From: Clusia tigrina
Lineage: Eukaryota > Arthropoda > Insecta > Diptera > Clusiidae
Assembly (NCBI GenBank): GCA_920105625.2
Contig: OV050033.1
Span: 94,056,280 to 94,120,279, forward strand
DNA length: 64,000 bases
Direction of reading: 5' to 3'
Of the stretch, positions 1-10,965 are shown one piece after another. A program made the translations under genes and the position numbers. A model generated the notes under the pieces. The model made no database searches. It saw nothing but the letters and a program-made list of their open reading frames with translations, and was not told the origin of the DNA. The stretch's first letter is position 1. Each line of letters begins with the position of its first letter.

Positions 1-196
1 ACGTCCTACACCTATCAAAGTTTGCCACATATAAATGCTTGTAACTTTTTACTGGAGCGTAATAAAACCTTGAAATTTTTTAACAATAAAGTACTCGAGC
101 CTCTTGTCAATTTAAGCTATCGCTCAAAGCTGTGGTACCCTTGAGTCCCAAATCAAACACTGATAAAGCTTCAAGTGGCCCTAACTTCTATACGGT
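1..196 (+). repeat. Reference monomer (phase 1-196)
   Basis: This monomer sets the phase used in the other entries. Landmarks: ACGTCC at 1; CTATCAAAG at 12-20; TTGTAAC at 39-45; T5 at 46-50; ACTGGAGCGT at 51-60; AACAATAAAG at 82-91 (the second TTGTAAC, phases 78-84, is altered in this copy); ScaI AGTACT at 90-95 overlapping XhoI CTCGAG at 94-99; CTATCGCTCAAAG at 117-129; TGA at 142-144 inside CCCTTGAGTCCC; HindIII AAGCTT at 166-171. This copy also has a KpnI GGTACC at 134-139 and the CCACATATAAATG form at 25-37, both variant-specific. It is a typical copy, not a computed consensus. Confidence 0.95.
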
Positions 197-1215
197 ACGT
201 CCTACACCTATCAAAGTTTGAAACATACAAATGCTTGTAACTTTTTACTGGAGCGTCATAAAACCTTGAAATTTTGTAACAATAAAGTACTCGAGCCTCT
301 TGTCAATTTAAGCTATCGGTCAAAGCTGTGCTACCCTTCAGTGCCAAATCAAACACTGATAAAGCTTCAAATGGCCCTACCTTCTATACGGTACGTCCTA
401 CACCTATCAAAGTTTGCAACGTACAAATGCTTGTAACTTTTTACTGGAGCGTCATAATACCTTGAAATTTTGTAACAATAAAGTACTCGAGCCTCTTGTG
501 AATTTAAGCTATCGCTCAAAGCTATGCTACCATTGAGTCCCAAATCAAACACTGACAAAAATTCAAATGGCCCTAACTTCTATACGGTACGTCCTACACC
601 TATCAAAGTTTGAAACATACAAATGCTTGTAACTTTTTACTGGAGCGTCATAAAACCTTGAAATTTTGTAACAATAAAGTACTCGAGCCTCTTGTCAATT
701 TAAGCTATCGCTCAAAGCTGTGCTACCCTTGTGTCCCAAATCAAACTCTGATAAAAATTCAAATGGCCCTAACTTCTATACGGCACGTCCTACACCTATC
801 AAAGTTTGCCACATATAAATGCTTGTAACTTTTTACTGGAGCGTCATAAAACCTTGAAAGTTTTTAACAATAAAGTACTCGAGCCTCTTGTCAATTTAAG
901 CTATCGCTCAAAGCTATGCTACCATTGAGTCCCAAATCAAACACTGACAAAAATTCAAATGGCCCTAACTTCTATACGGTACGTCCTACACCTATCAAAG
1001 TTTGCAACATACAAATGCTTGTAACTTTTTACTGGAGCGTCATAAAACCTTGAAATTTTGTAACAATAAAGTACTCGAGCCTCTTGTCAATTTAAGCTAT
1101 CGGTCAAAGCTGTGCTACCCTTGTGTCCCAAATCAAACTCTGATAAAAATTCAAATGGCCCTAACTTCTCTACGGTACGTCCTACACCTATCAAAGTTTG
1201 CAACGTACAAATGCT
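1..1215 (+). repeat. Copy 1 of 14-monomer-spaced duplication
   Basis: This stretch matches 2,745-3,959 at a shift of 2,744 bp (14 monomers), with fewer than ten differences in about 1.2 kb by my reading, for example GTAATAAAAC against GTCATAAAAT near 60 and 2,804. The match ends near 1,215, where copy 2 switches to GTATC...GGAGTGTC. Past that point copy 2 aligns with sequence from about 1,390 on, that is, one monomer further along. The left end lies outside the window. Confidence 0.8.
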
Positions 1216-2744
1216 TGTAACTTTTTACTGGAGCGTCATAAAACCTTGAAATTTTGTAACAATAAAGTACTCGAGCCTCTTATCAATTTAAGCTATCGCT
1301 CAAAGCTATGCTACCCTTGAGTCCCAAATCAAACACTGATAAAGCTTCAAATGGCCCTACCTTCTATACGGTACGTCCTACACCTATCAAAGTTTGCAAC
1401 GTACAAATGCTTGTAACTTTTTACTGGAGTGTCATAAAACCTTGAAATTTTGTAACAATAAAGTACTCGAGCCTCTTGTCAATTTAAGCTATCGCTCAAA
1501 ACTATGCTACCCTTCAGTGCCAAATCAAACACAGATAAAGCTTCAAATGGCCCTACCTTCTATACGGTACGTCCTACACCTATCAAAGTTTGAAACATAC
1601 AAATGCTTGTAACTTTTTACTGGAGCGTCATAAAACCTTGAAATTTTGTAACAATAAAGTACTCGAGCCTCTTATCAATTTAAGCTATCGCTCAAAGCTA
1701 TGCTACCCTTGAGTCCCAAATCAAACACTGATAAAGCTTCAAATGGCCCTACCTTCTATACGGTACGTCCTACACCTATCAAAGTTTGCAACGTACAAAT
1801 GCTTGTAACTTTTTACTGGAGTGTCATAAAACCTTGAAATTTTGTAACAATAAAGTACTCGAGCCTCTTGTCAATTTAAGCTATCGCTCAAAGCTGTGCT
1901 ACCCTTGTGTCCCAAATCAAACCCTGATAAAAATTCAAATGGCCCTAACTTCTATACGATACGTCCTACACCTATCAAAGTTTGAAACATACAAATGCTT
2001 GTAACTTTTTACTGGAGCGTCATAAAACCTTGAAATTTTGTAACAATAAAGTACTCGAGCCTCTTGTCAATTTAAGCTATCGGTCAAAGCTGTGCTACCC
2101 TTCAGTGCCAAATCAAACACTGATAAAGCTTCAAATGGCCCTACCTTATATACGGTACTTCCTACACCTATCAAAGTTTGCAACATACAAATGCTTGTAA
2201 CTTTTTACTGGAGCGTCATAAAACCTAGAAATTTTGTAACAATAAAGTACTCGAGCCTCTTGTGAATTTAAGCTATCGCTCAAAGCTATGCTACCATTGA
2301 GTCCCAAATCAAACACTGACAAAAATTCAAATGGCCCTAACTTCTATACGGTACGTCCTACACCTATCAAAGTTTGAAACATACAAATGCTTGTAACTTT
2401 TTACTGGAGCGTCATAAAACCTTGAAATTTTGTAACAATAAAGTACTCGAGCCTCTTGTCAATTTAAGCTATCGGTCAAAGCTGTGCTACCCTTGTGTCC
2501 CAAATCAAACTCTGATAAAAATTCAAATGGCCCTAACTTCTATACGGCACGTCCTACACCTATCAAAGTTTGCCACATATAAATGCTTGTAACTTTTTAC
2601 TGGAGCGTCATAAAACCTTGAAATTTTTTAACAATAAAGTACTCGAGCCTCTTGTCAATTTAAGCTATCGCTCAAAGCTATGCTACCATTGAGTCCCAAA
2701 TCAAACACTGATAAAAATTCAAATGGCCCTAACTTCTATACGGT

Positions 2745-3959
2745 ACGTCCTACACCTATCAAAGTTTGCCACATATAAATGCTTGTAACTTTTTACTGGA
2801 GCGTCATAAAATCTTGAAATTTTTTAACAATAAAGTACTCGAGCCTCTTGTCAATTTAAGCTATCGCTCAAAGCTGTGGTACCCTTGAGTCCCAAATCAA
2901 ACACTGATAAAGCTTCAAGTGGCCCTAACTTCTATACGGTACGTCCTACACCTATCAAAGTTTGAAACATACAAATGCTTGTAACTTTTTACTGGAGCGT
3001 CATAAAACCTTGAAATTTTGTAACAATAAAGTACTCGAGCCTCTTGTCAATTTAAGCTATCGGTCAAAGCTGTGCTACCCTTCAGTGCCAAATCAAACAC
3101 TGATAAAGCTTCAAATGGCCCTACCTTCTATACGGTACGTCCTACACCTATCAAAGTTTGCAACGTACAAATGCTTGTAACTTTTTACTGGAGCGTCATA
3201 ATACCTTGAAATTTTGTAACAATAAAGTACTCGAGCCTCTTGTGAATTTAAGCTATCGCTCAAAGCTATGCTACCATTGAGTCCCAAATCAAACACTGAC
3301 AAAAATTCAAATGGCCCTAACTTCTATACGGTACGTCCTACACCTATCAAAGTTTGAAACATACAAATGCTTCTAACTTTTTACTGGAGCGTCATAAAAC
3401 CTTGAAATTTTGTAACAATAAAGTACTCGAGCCTCTTGTCAATTTAAGCTATCGCTCAAAGCTGTGCTACCCTTGTGTCCCAAATCAAACTCTGATAAAA
3501 ATTCAAATGGCCCTAACTTCTATACGGCACGTCCTACACCTATCAAAGTTTGCCACATATAAATGCTTGTAACTTTTTACTGGAGCGTCATAAAACCTTT
3601 AAATTTTTTAACAATAAAGTACTCGAGCCTCTTGTCAATTTAAACTATCGCTCAAAGCTATGCTACCATTGAGTCCCAAATCAAACACTGACAAAAATTC
3701 AAATGGCCCTAACTTCTATACGGTACGTCCTACACCTATCAAAGTTTGCAACATACAAATGCTTGTAACTTTTTACTGGAGCGTCATAAAACCTTGAAAT
3801 TTTGTAACAATAAAGTACTCGAGCCTCTTGTCAATTTAAGCTATCGGTCAAAGCTGTGCTACCCTTGTGTCCCAAATCAAACTCTGATAAAAATTCAAAT
3901 GGCCCTAACTTCTCTACGGTACGTCCTACACCTATCAAAGTTTGCAACGTACAAATGCT
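2745..3959 (+). repeat. Copy 2 of 14-monomer-spaced duplication
   Basis: This is the partner of bases 1-1,215. It keeps the same order of variant monomers: CCACATATAAATG, then GAAACATAC with TTCAGTGCC, then CATAATACC with TTGTGAATTT, then GAAACATAC with TTGTGTCCC. Private changes include GCTTCTAAC near 3,370, CCTTTAAA near 3,597 and TAAACTATC near 3,642. From about 3,940 it resembles the monomers starting near 1,373 (shift of 13 monomers), so one monomer was lost or gained at the join. Confidence 0.8.
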
Positions 3960-4312
3960 TGTATCTTTTTACTGGAGTGTCATAAAACCTTGAAATTTTG
4001 TAACAATAAAGTACTCGAGCCTCTTGTCAATTTAAGCTATCGCTCAAAACTATACTACCCTTCAGTGCCAAATCAAACACTGATAAAGCTTCAAATGGCC
4101 CTAACTTCTATACGGCACGTCCTACACCTATCAAAGTTTGCCACATATAAATGCTTGTAACTTTTTACTGGAGCGTCATTAAACCTTGAAATTTTGTAAC
4201 AATAAAGTACTCGAGCCTCTTGTCAATTTAAGCTATCGCTCAAAGCTGTGGTACCCTTGAGTCCCAAATCAAACACTGATAAAGCTTCAAGTGGCCCTAA
4301 TTTCTATACGGT

Positions 4313-4503
4313 ACGTCCTACACCTATCAAAGTTTGCAACATACAAATGCTTGTAACTTTTTACTGGAGCGTCATAAAACCTTGAAATTTTGTAACAATA
4401 AAGTACTCGAGCCTCTTGTCAATTTATCGCTCAAAACTATGCTACCCTTCAGTGCCAAATCAAACACTGATAAAGCTTCAAATGGACCTAACTTCTATAC
4501 GGC
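4313..4503 (+). repeat. 191-bp monomer with 5-bp deletion (first copy)
   Basis: The usual CAATTTAAGCTATCGCTC reads CAATTTATCGCTC at about 4,422-4,434, a loss of 5 bp. A short repeated TTTA/CTAT context at the break suggests slippage. The next monomer therefore starts at 4,504 and all downstream phases move by 5. The identical deletion appears only once more, at 6,268-6,458, so it marks a duplicated block and not two mutation events. Confidence 0.93.
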
Positions 4504-5020
4504 ACGTCCTACACCTATCAAAGTTTGCCACATATAAATGCTTGTAACTTTTTACTGGAGCGTCATAATACCTTGAAATTTTGTAACAATAAAGTACTCG
4601 AGCCTCTTGTGAATTTAAGCTATCGCTCAAAGCTATGCTACCATTGAGTCCCAAATCAAACACTGACAAAAATTCAAATGGCCCTAACTTCTATACGGTA
4701 CGTCCTACACCTATCAAAGTTTGAAACATACAAATGCTTGTAACTTTTTACTGGAGCGTCATAAAACCTTGAAATTTTGTAACAATAAAGTACTCGGGCC
4801 TCTTGTCAATTTAAGCTATCGCTCAAAGCTGTGCTACCCTTGTGTCCCAAATCAAACTCTGATAAAAATTCAAATGGCCCTAACTTCTATACGGTACGTC
4901 CTACACCTATCAAAGTTTGCAACGTACAAATGCTTGTAACTTTTTACTGGAGTGTCATAAAACCTTGAAATTTTGTAACAATAAAGTACTCGAGCCTCTT
5001 GTCAATTTAAGCTATCGCTC
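4313..5020 (+). repeat. Block with 10-monomer partner (1,955-bp shift)
   Basis: The 191-bp monomer and the three that follow (including CATAATACC with TTGTGAATTT, and a monomer with ACTCGGGCC in place of ACTCGAGCC near 4,793) recur in the same order at 6,268-6,975. The shift is 1,955 bp, that is ten monomers less the 5-bp deletion. The match ends near 5,020, where this copy reads AACTGTGCTACCCTTGTG and the partner AACTATGCTACCCTTCAG. Confidence 0.8.
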
Positions 5021-6178
5021 AAAACTGTGCTACCCTTGTGTCCCAAATCAAACTCTGATAAAAATTCAAATGGCCCTACCTTCTATACGGTACGTCCTAC
5101 ACCTATCAAAGTTTGCAACATACAAATGCTTGTAACTTTTTACTGGAGCGTCATAAAACCTTGAAATTTTTTAACAATAAAGTACTCGAGCCTCATGTCA
5201 ATTTAAGCTATCGCTCAAAGCTATGCTACCATTGAGTCCCAAATCAAACACTGACAAAAATTCAAATGGCCCTAACTTCTATACGGTACGTCCTACACCT
5301 ATCAAAGTTTGCAACATACAAATGCTTGTAACTTTTTACTGGAGCGTCATAAAACCTTGAAATTTTGTAACAATAAAGTACTCGAGCCTCTTGTCAATTT
5401 AAGCTATCGGTCAAAGCTGTGCTACCCTTGTGTCCCAAATCAAACTCTGATAAAAATTCAAATGGCCCTAACTTCTATACGGTACGTCCTACACCTATCA
5501 AAGTTTGAAACATACAAATGCTTGTAACTTTTTACTGGAGCGTCATAAAACCTTGAAATTTTGTAACAATAAAGTACTCGAGCCTCTTATCAATTTAAGC
5601 TATCGCCCAAAGCTATGCTACCCTTGAGTCCCAAATCAAACACTGATAAAGCTTCAAATGGCCCTACCTTCTATACGGTACGTCCTACACCTACCAAAGT
5701 TTGCAACGTACAAATGCTTGTAACTTTTTACTGGAGTGTCATAAAACCTTGAAATTTTGTAACAATAAAGTACTCGAGCCTCTTGTCAATTTAAGCTATC
5801 GCTCAAAACTATGCTACCCTGCAGTGCCAAATCAAACACTGATAAAGCTTCAAATGGCCCTAACTTCTATACGGCACGTCCTACACCTATCAAAGTTTGC
5901 CACATATAAATGCTTGTAACTTTTTACTGGAGCGTCATAAAACCTTGAAATTTTGTAACAATAAAGTACTCGAGCCTCTTGTCAATTTAAGCTATCGCTC
6001 AAAGCTGTGGTACCCTTGAGTCCCAAATCAAACACTGATAAAGCTTCAAGTGGCCCTAACTTCTATACGGTACGTCCTACACCTATCAAAGTTTGCAACA
6101 TACAAATGCTTGTAACTTTTTACTGGAGCGTCATAAAACCTAGAAATTTTGTAACAATAAAGTACTCGAGCCTCTTGT
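4700..6178 (+). repeat. Eight-monomer block, copy 1 (2,739-bp shift)
   Basis: Eight consecutive monomers match 7,439-8,917 at a shift of 2,739 bp (14 monomers less 5 bp, because the second 191-bp monomer lies between). Shared features in order: ACTCGGGCC, GGAGTGTC, TTTTTTAAC, CGGTCAAAGCTGTGC, GAAACATAC with TTATCAATTT, ACCAAAG with GGAGTGTC, GTGGTACCC with CAAGTGGCC, and CCTAGAAATTT. The match breaks where this copy has TTGTTAATTT and CGGTCAAATC. Confidence 0.8.
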
Positions 6179-6267
6179 TAATTTAAGCTATCGGTCAAAT
6201 CTGTGCTACCCTTGTGTCCCAAATCAAACTCTGATAAAAATTCAAATGGCCCTAACTTCTATACGGT

Positions 6268-6458
6268 ACGTCCTACACCTATCAAAGTTTGCAACATACA
6301 AATGCTTGTAACTTTTTACTGGAGCGTCATAAAACCTTGAAATTTTTTAACAATAAAGTACTCGAGCCTCTTGTCAATTTATCGCTCAAAACTATGCTAC
6401 CCTTCAGTGCCAAATCAAACACTGATAAAGCTTCAAATGGCCCTAACTTCTATACGGC
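6268..6458 (+). repeat. 191-bp monomer with 5-bp deletion (second copy)
   Basis: It carries the same CAATTTATCGCTC deletion as 4,313-4,503, at about 6,377-6,389, and the same flanking variants downstream. It differs by having TTTTTTAAC upstream of the deletion. The shared rare lesion is direct evidence that about 0.7 kb was copied over a ten-monomer distance. Confidence 0.93.
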
Positions 6459-7438
6459 ACGTCCTACACCTATCAAAGTTTGCCACATATAAATGCTTGT
6501 AACTTTTTACTGGAGCGTCATAATACCTTGAAATTTTGTAACAATAAAGTACTCGAGCCTCTTGTGAATTTAAGCTATCGCTCAAAGCTATGCTACCATT
6601 GAGTCCCAAATCAAACACTGACAAAAATTCAAATGGCCCTAACTTCTATACGGTACGTCCTACACCTATCAAAGTTTGAAACATACAAATGCTTGTAACT
6701 TATTACTGGAGCGTCATAAAACCTTGAAATTTTGTAACAATAAAGTACTCGGGCCTCTTGTCAATTTAAGCTATCGCTCAAAGCTGTGCTACCCTTGTGT
6801 CCCAAATCAAAGTCTGATAAAAATTCAAATGGCCCTAACTTCTATACGGTACGTCCTACACCTACCAAAGTTTGCAACGTACAAATGCTTGTAACTTTTT
6901 ACTGGAGTGTCATAAAACCTTGAAATTTTGTAACAATAAAGTACTCGAGCCTCTTGTCAATTTAAGCTATCGCTCAAAACTATGCTACCCTTCAGTGCCA
7001 AATCAAACACTGATAAAGCTTCAAATGGCCCTAACTTCTATACGGCACGTCCTACACCTATCAAAGTTTGCCACATATAAATGCTTGTAACTTTTTACTG
7101 GAGCGTCATAAAACCTTGAAATTTTGTAACAATAAAGTACTCGAGCCTCTTGTCAATTTAAGCTATCGCTCAAAGCTGTGGTACCCTTGAGTCCCAAATC
7201 AAACACTGATAAAGCTTCAAGTGGCCCTAACTTCTATACGGTAAGTCCTACACCTATCAAAGTTTGCAACATACAAATGCTTGTAACTTTTTACTGGAGC
7301 GTCATAAAACCTAGAAATTTTGTAACAATAAAGTACTCGAGCCTCTTGTCAATTTAAGCTATCGCTCAAAGCTATGCTACCATTGAGTCCCAAATCAAAC
7401 ACTGACAAAAATTCAAATGGCCCTAACTTCTATACAGT

Positions 7439-8917
7439 ACGTCCTACACCTATCAAAGTTTGAAACATACAAATGCTTGTAACTTTTTACTGGAGCGTCA
7501 TAAAACCTTGAAATTTTGTAACAATAAAGTACTCGGGCCTCTTGTCAATTTAAGCTATCGCTCAAAGCTGTGCTACCCTTGTGTCCCAAATCAAACTCTG
7601 ATAAAAATTCAAATGGCCCTAACTTCTATACGGTACGTCCTACACCTATCAAAGTTTGCAACGTACAAATGCTTGTAACTTTTTACTGGAGTGTCATAAA
7701 ACCTTGAAATTTTGTAACAATAAAGTACTCGAGCCTCTTGTCAATTTAAGCTATCGCTCAAAACTGTTCTACCCTTGTGTCCCAAATCAAATTCTGATAA
7801 AAATTCAAATGGCCCTACCTTCTATACGGTACGTCCTACACCTATCAAAGTTTGCAACATACAAATGCTTGTAACTTTTTACTGGAGCGTCATAAAACCT
7901 TGAAATTTTTTAACAATAAAGTACTCGAGCCTCTTGTCAATTTAAGCTATCGCTCAAAGCTATGCTACCATTGAGTCCCAAATCAAACACTGACAAAAAT
8001 TCAAATGGCCCTAACTTCTATACGGTACGTCCTACACCTATCAAAGTTTGCAACATACAAATGCTTGTAACTTTTTACTGGAGCGTCATAAAACCTTGAA
8101 ATTTTGTAACAATAAAGTACTCGAGCCTCTTGTCAATTTAAGCTATCGGTCAAAGCTGTGCTACCCTTGTGTCCCAAACCAAACTCTGATAAAAATTCAA
8201 ATGGCCCTAACTTCTATACGGTACGTCCTACACCTATCAAAGTTTGAAACATACAAATGCTTGTAACTTTTTACTGGAGCGTCATAAAACCTTGAAATTT
8301 TGTAACAATAAAGTACTCGAGCCTCTTATCAATTTAAGTTATCGCTCAAAGCTATGCTACCCTTGAGTCCCAAATCAAACACTGATAAAGCTTCAAATGG
8401 TCCTACCTTCTATACGGTACGTCCTACACCTACCAAAGTTTGCAACGTACAAATGCTTGTAACTTTTTACTGGAGTGTCATAAAACCTTGAAATTTTGTA
8501 ACAATAAAGTACTCGAGCCTCTTGTCAATTTAAGCTATCGCTCAAAACTATGCTACCCTTCAGTGCCAAATCTAACACTGATAAAGCTTCAAATGGCCCT
8601 AACTTCTATACGGCACGTCCTACACCTATCAAAGTTTGCCACATATAAATGCTTGTAACTTTTTACTGGAGCGTCATAAAACCTTGAAATTTTGTAACAA
8701 TAAAGTACTTGAGCCTCTTGTCAATTTAAGCTATCGCTCAAAGCTGTGGTACCCTTGAGTCCCAAATCAAACACTGATAAACCTTCAAGTGGCCCTAACT
8801 TCTATACGGTACGTCCTACACCTATCAAAGTTTGCAACATACAAATGCTTGTAACTTTTTACTGGAGCGTCATAAAACCTAGAAATTTTGTAACAATAAA
8901 GTACTCGAGCCTCTTGT
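7439..8917 (+). repeat. Eight-monomer block, copy 2
   Basis: This is the partner of 4,700-6,178, with the same order of eight variant monomers and scattered private changes (AAACTGTTCTACC near 7,761, CAAATCTAACACTG near 8,569, TAAACCTTC near 8,780). Together with the 10-monomer copy at 6,268-6,975 it shows that the ACTCGGGCC monomer was amplified three times, near 4,793, 6,748 and 7,532. Confidence 0.8.
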
Positions 8918-10965
8918 CAATTTAAGCTATCGCTCAAAGCTATGCTACCCTTGAGTCCCAAATCAAACACTGATAAAAATTCAAATAGCCCTAACTTCTA
9001 TACGGTACGTCCTACACCTATCAAAGTTTGCAACATACAAATGCTTGTAACTTTTTACTGGAGCGTCATAAAACCTTGAAATTTTGTAACAATAAAGTAC
9101 TCGAACCTCTTGTCAATTTAAGCTATCGCTCAAAACTATGCTACCCTTGAGTTCTAAATCAAACACTGATAAAGCTTCAAATGGCCCTAACTTCTATGCG
9201 GTACGTCCTACACCTATCAATGTTTGCAACATACAAATGCTTGTAACTTTTTACTGGAGCGTCATAAAACTTTGAAATTTTGTAACAATAAAGTACTCGA
9301 GCCTCTTGTCAATTTAAGCCATCGCTCAAAGCTGTGCTACCCTTGTGTCCCAAATCAAACACTGATAAAAATTCAAATGGCCCTAACTTCTATACGATAC
9401 GTCCTACACCTATCAAAGTTTGCAACATACAAATGCTTGTAACTTTTTACTGGAGCGTCATAAAACCTTGAAATTTTGTACCAATAAAGTACTCGAGCCT
9501 CTTATCAATTTAAGCTATCACTCAAAGCTGTGCTACCCTTGAGTCCCAAATCAAACACTGATAAAGCTTCAAATGGCCCTAACTTCTATACGGTACGTCC
9601 TACACCTATCAAAGTTTGCAACATACAAATGCTTGTAACATTTTACTGGAGCGTCATAAAACATAGAAATTTTGTAACAATAAAGTACTCGAGCCTCTTG
9701 TCAATTTAAGCTATCGCGCAAAGCTGTGCTACCCTTGAGTCCCAAATCAAACACTGATAAAGCTTCAAATGGCCCTAACTTCTATACGGTACGTCCTACT
9801 CCTATCAATGTTTGCAACATACAAATGCTTGTAACTTTTTACTGGAGCTTCATAACACCTTGAAATTTCTAACAATAAAGTACTCGAGCCTCTTGTCAAT
9901 TTAAGCTATCGCTCAAAACTATGCTACCCTTGAGTCCCAAATCAACCACTGATAAAGCTTCAAATGGCCCTAACTTATATACGGTACGTCCTACACCTAT
10001 CAAACTTTGCAACATACAAATGCTTGTAACTTTTTACTGCAGCGTCATAAAACCTTGAAATTTTGTAACAATAAAGTACTCGAGCCTCTTGTCAATTTAA
10101 GCTATCGCTCAAAGCTGTACTACCCTTGTGTCCCAAATCAACCACTGATAAAGCTTCAAATGGCCCTAACTTATATACGGTACGTCCTACACCTATCAAA
10201 GTTTGCAACATATAAATGCTTGTAACTTTTTACTGCAGCGTCATAAAACCTTGAAATTTTGTAACAATAAAGTACTCGAGCCTCTTGTCAATTTAAGCTT
10301 TCGCTTAAAGCTGTGGTACCCTTGAGTCCCAAATCAAACACTGATAAAGCTTCAAATGGCCCTAACTTCTATACGGTACGTCCTACACCTATCAAACTTT
10401 GGAACATACAAATGCTTGTAACTTTTTACTGCAGCGTCATAAAACCTTGAAATTTTGTAACAATAAAGTACTCGAGCCTCTTGTCAATTTAAGCTATCGC
10501 TCAAAGCTGTGCTACCCTTGTGTCCCAAATCAAACACTGATAAAAATTCAAATGGCCCTAACTTCTATACGGTACGTCCTACACCTATCAAAGTTTGCAA
10601 CATACAAATGCTTGTAACTTTTTACTGGAGCGTCATAAAACATTGAAATTTTGTACCAATAAAGTACTCGAGCCTCTTGTCAATTTAAGCTATCGCTCAA
10701 AACTATGCTACCCTTGAGTGCCAAATCAAACACTGATAAAGCTTCAAATGGCCCTAACTTCTATACGGCACGTCCTACACCTATCAAAGTTTGCAACATA
10801 TAAATGCTTGTAACTTTTTACTGGAGCGTCATAAAACCCTGAAATTTTGTAACAATAAAGTACTCGAGCCTCTTGTCAATTTAAGCTATCGCTCAAAGCT
10901 GTGGTACCCTTGAGTCCCAAATCAAACACTGATAAAGCTTCAAATGGCCCTAACTTCTATACGGT
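8918..10965 (+). repeat. Territory 2: transition zone rich in private changes
   Basis: About ten monomers here fit no clear higher-order register. They carry changes seen only once or in neighbours: GTAACATTTTAC near 9,637, GGAGCTTCATAACACC near 9,845, CAACCACTG near 9,943 and 10,140, TTATATACGG near 9,976 and 10,170, and ACTGCAGCG, which creates a PstI site in three monomers near 10,037, 10,232 and 10,428. It separates the older-looking left territory from the trimer region. No gene or insertion is present. Confidence 0.75.
9791..9985 (+). repeat. 195-bp monomer with 1-bp deletion
   Basis: TGAAATTTTGTAAC is shortened to TGAAATTTCTAAC near 9,861-9,873, giving a 195-bp unit. The next ACGTCC is at 9,986. 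This deletion is not seen in any other monomer. Confidence 0.92.

Larger units (their letters stand above)
1..8900 (+). repeat. Territory 1: GAAACATAC / GCAACGTAC / TTCAGTGCC variants
   Basis: Monomers here mix variants that are rare or absent further right: CCACATATAAATG and GAAACATAC at phases 22-37, GCAACGTAC with GGAGTGTC, TTTTTTAAC in place of TTTTGTAAC, and TTCAGTGCC in place of TTGAGTCCC. The variants recur in the same order several times, showing multi-monomer duplication (14-monomer and 10-monomer registers) and not independent mutation. Both 191-bp monomers of the window lie here. Confidence 0.85.
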
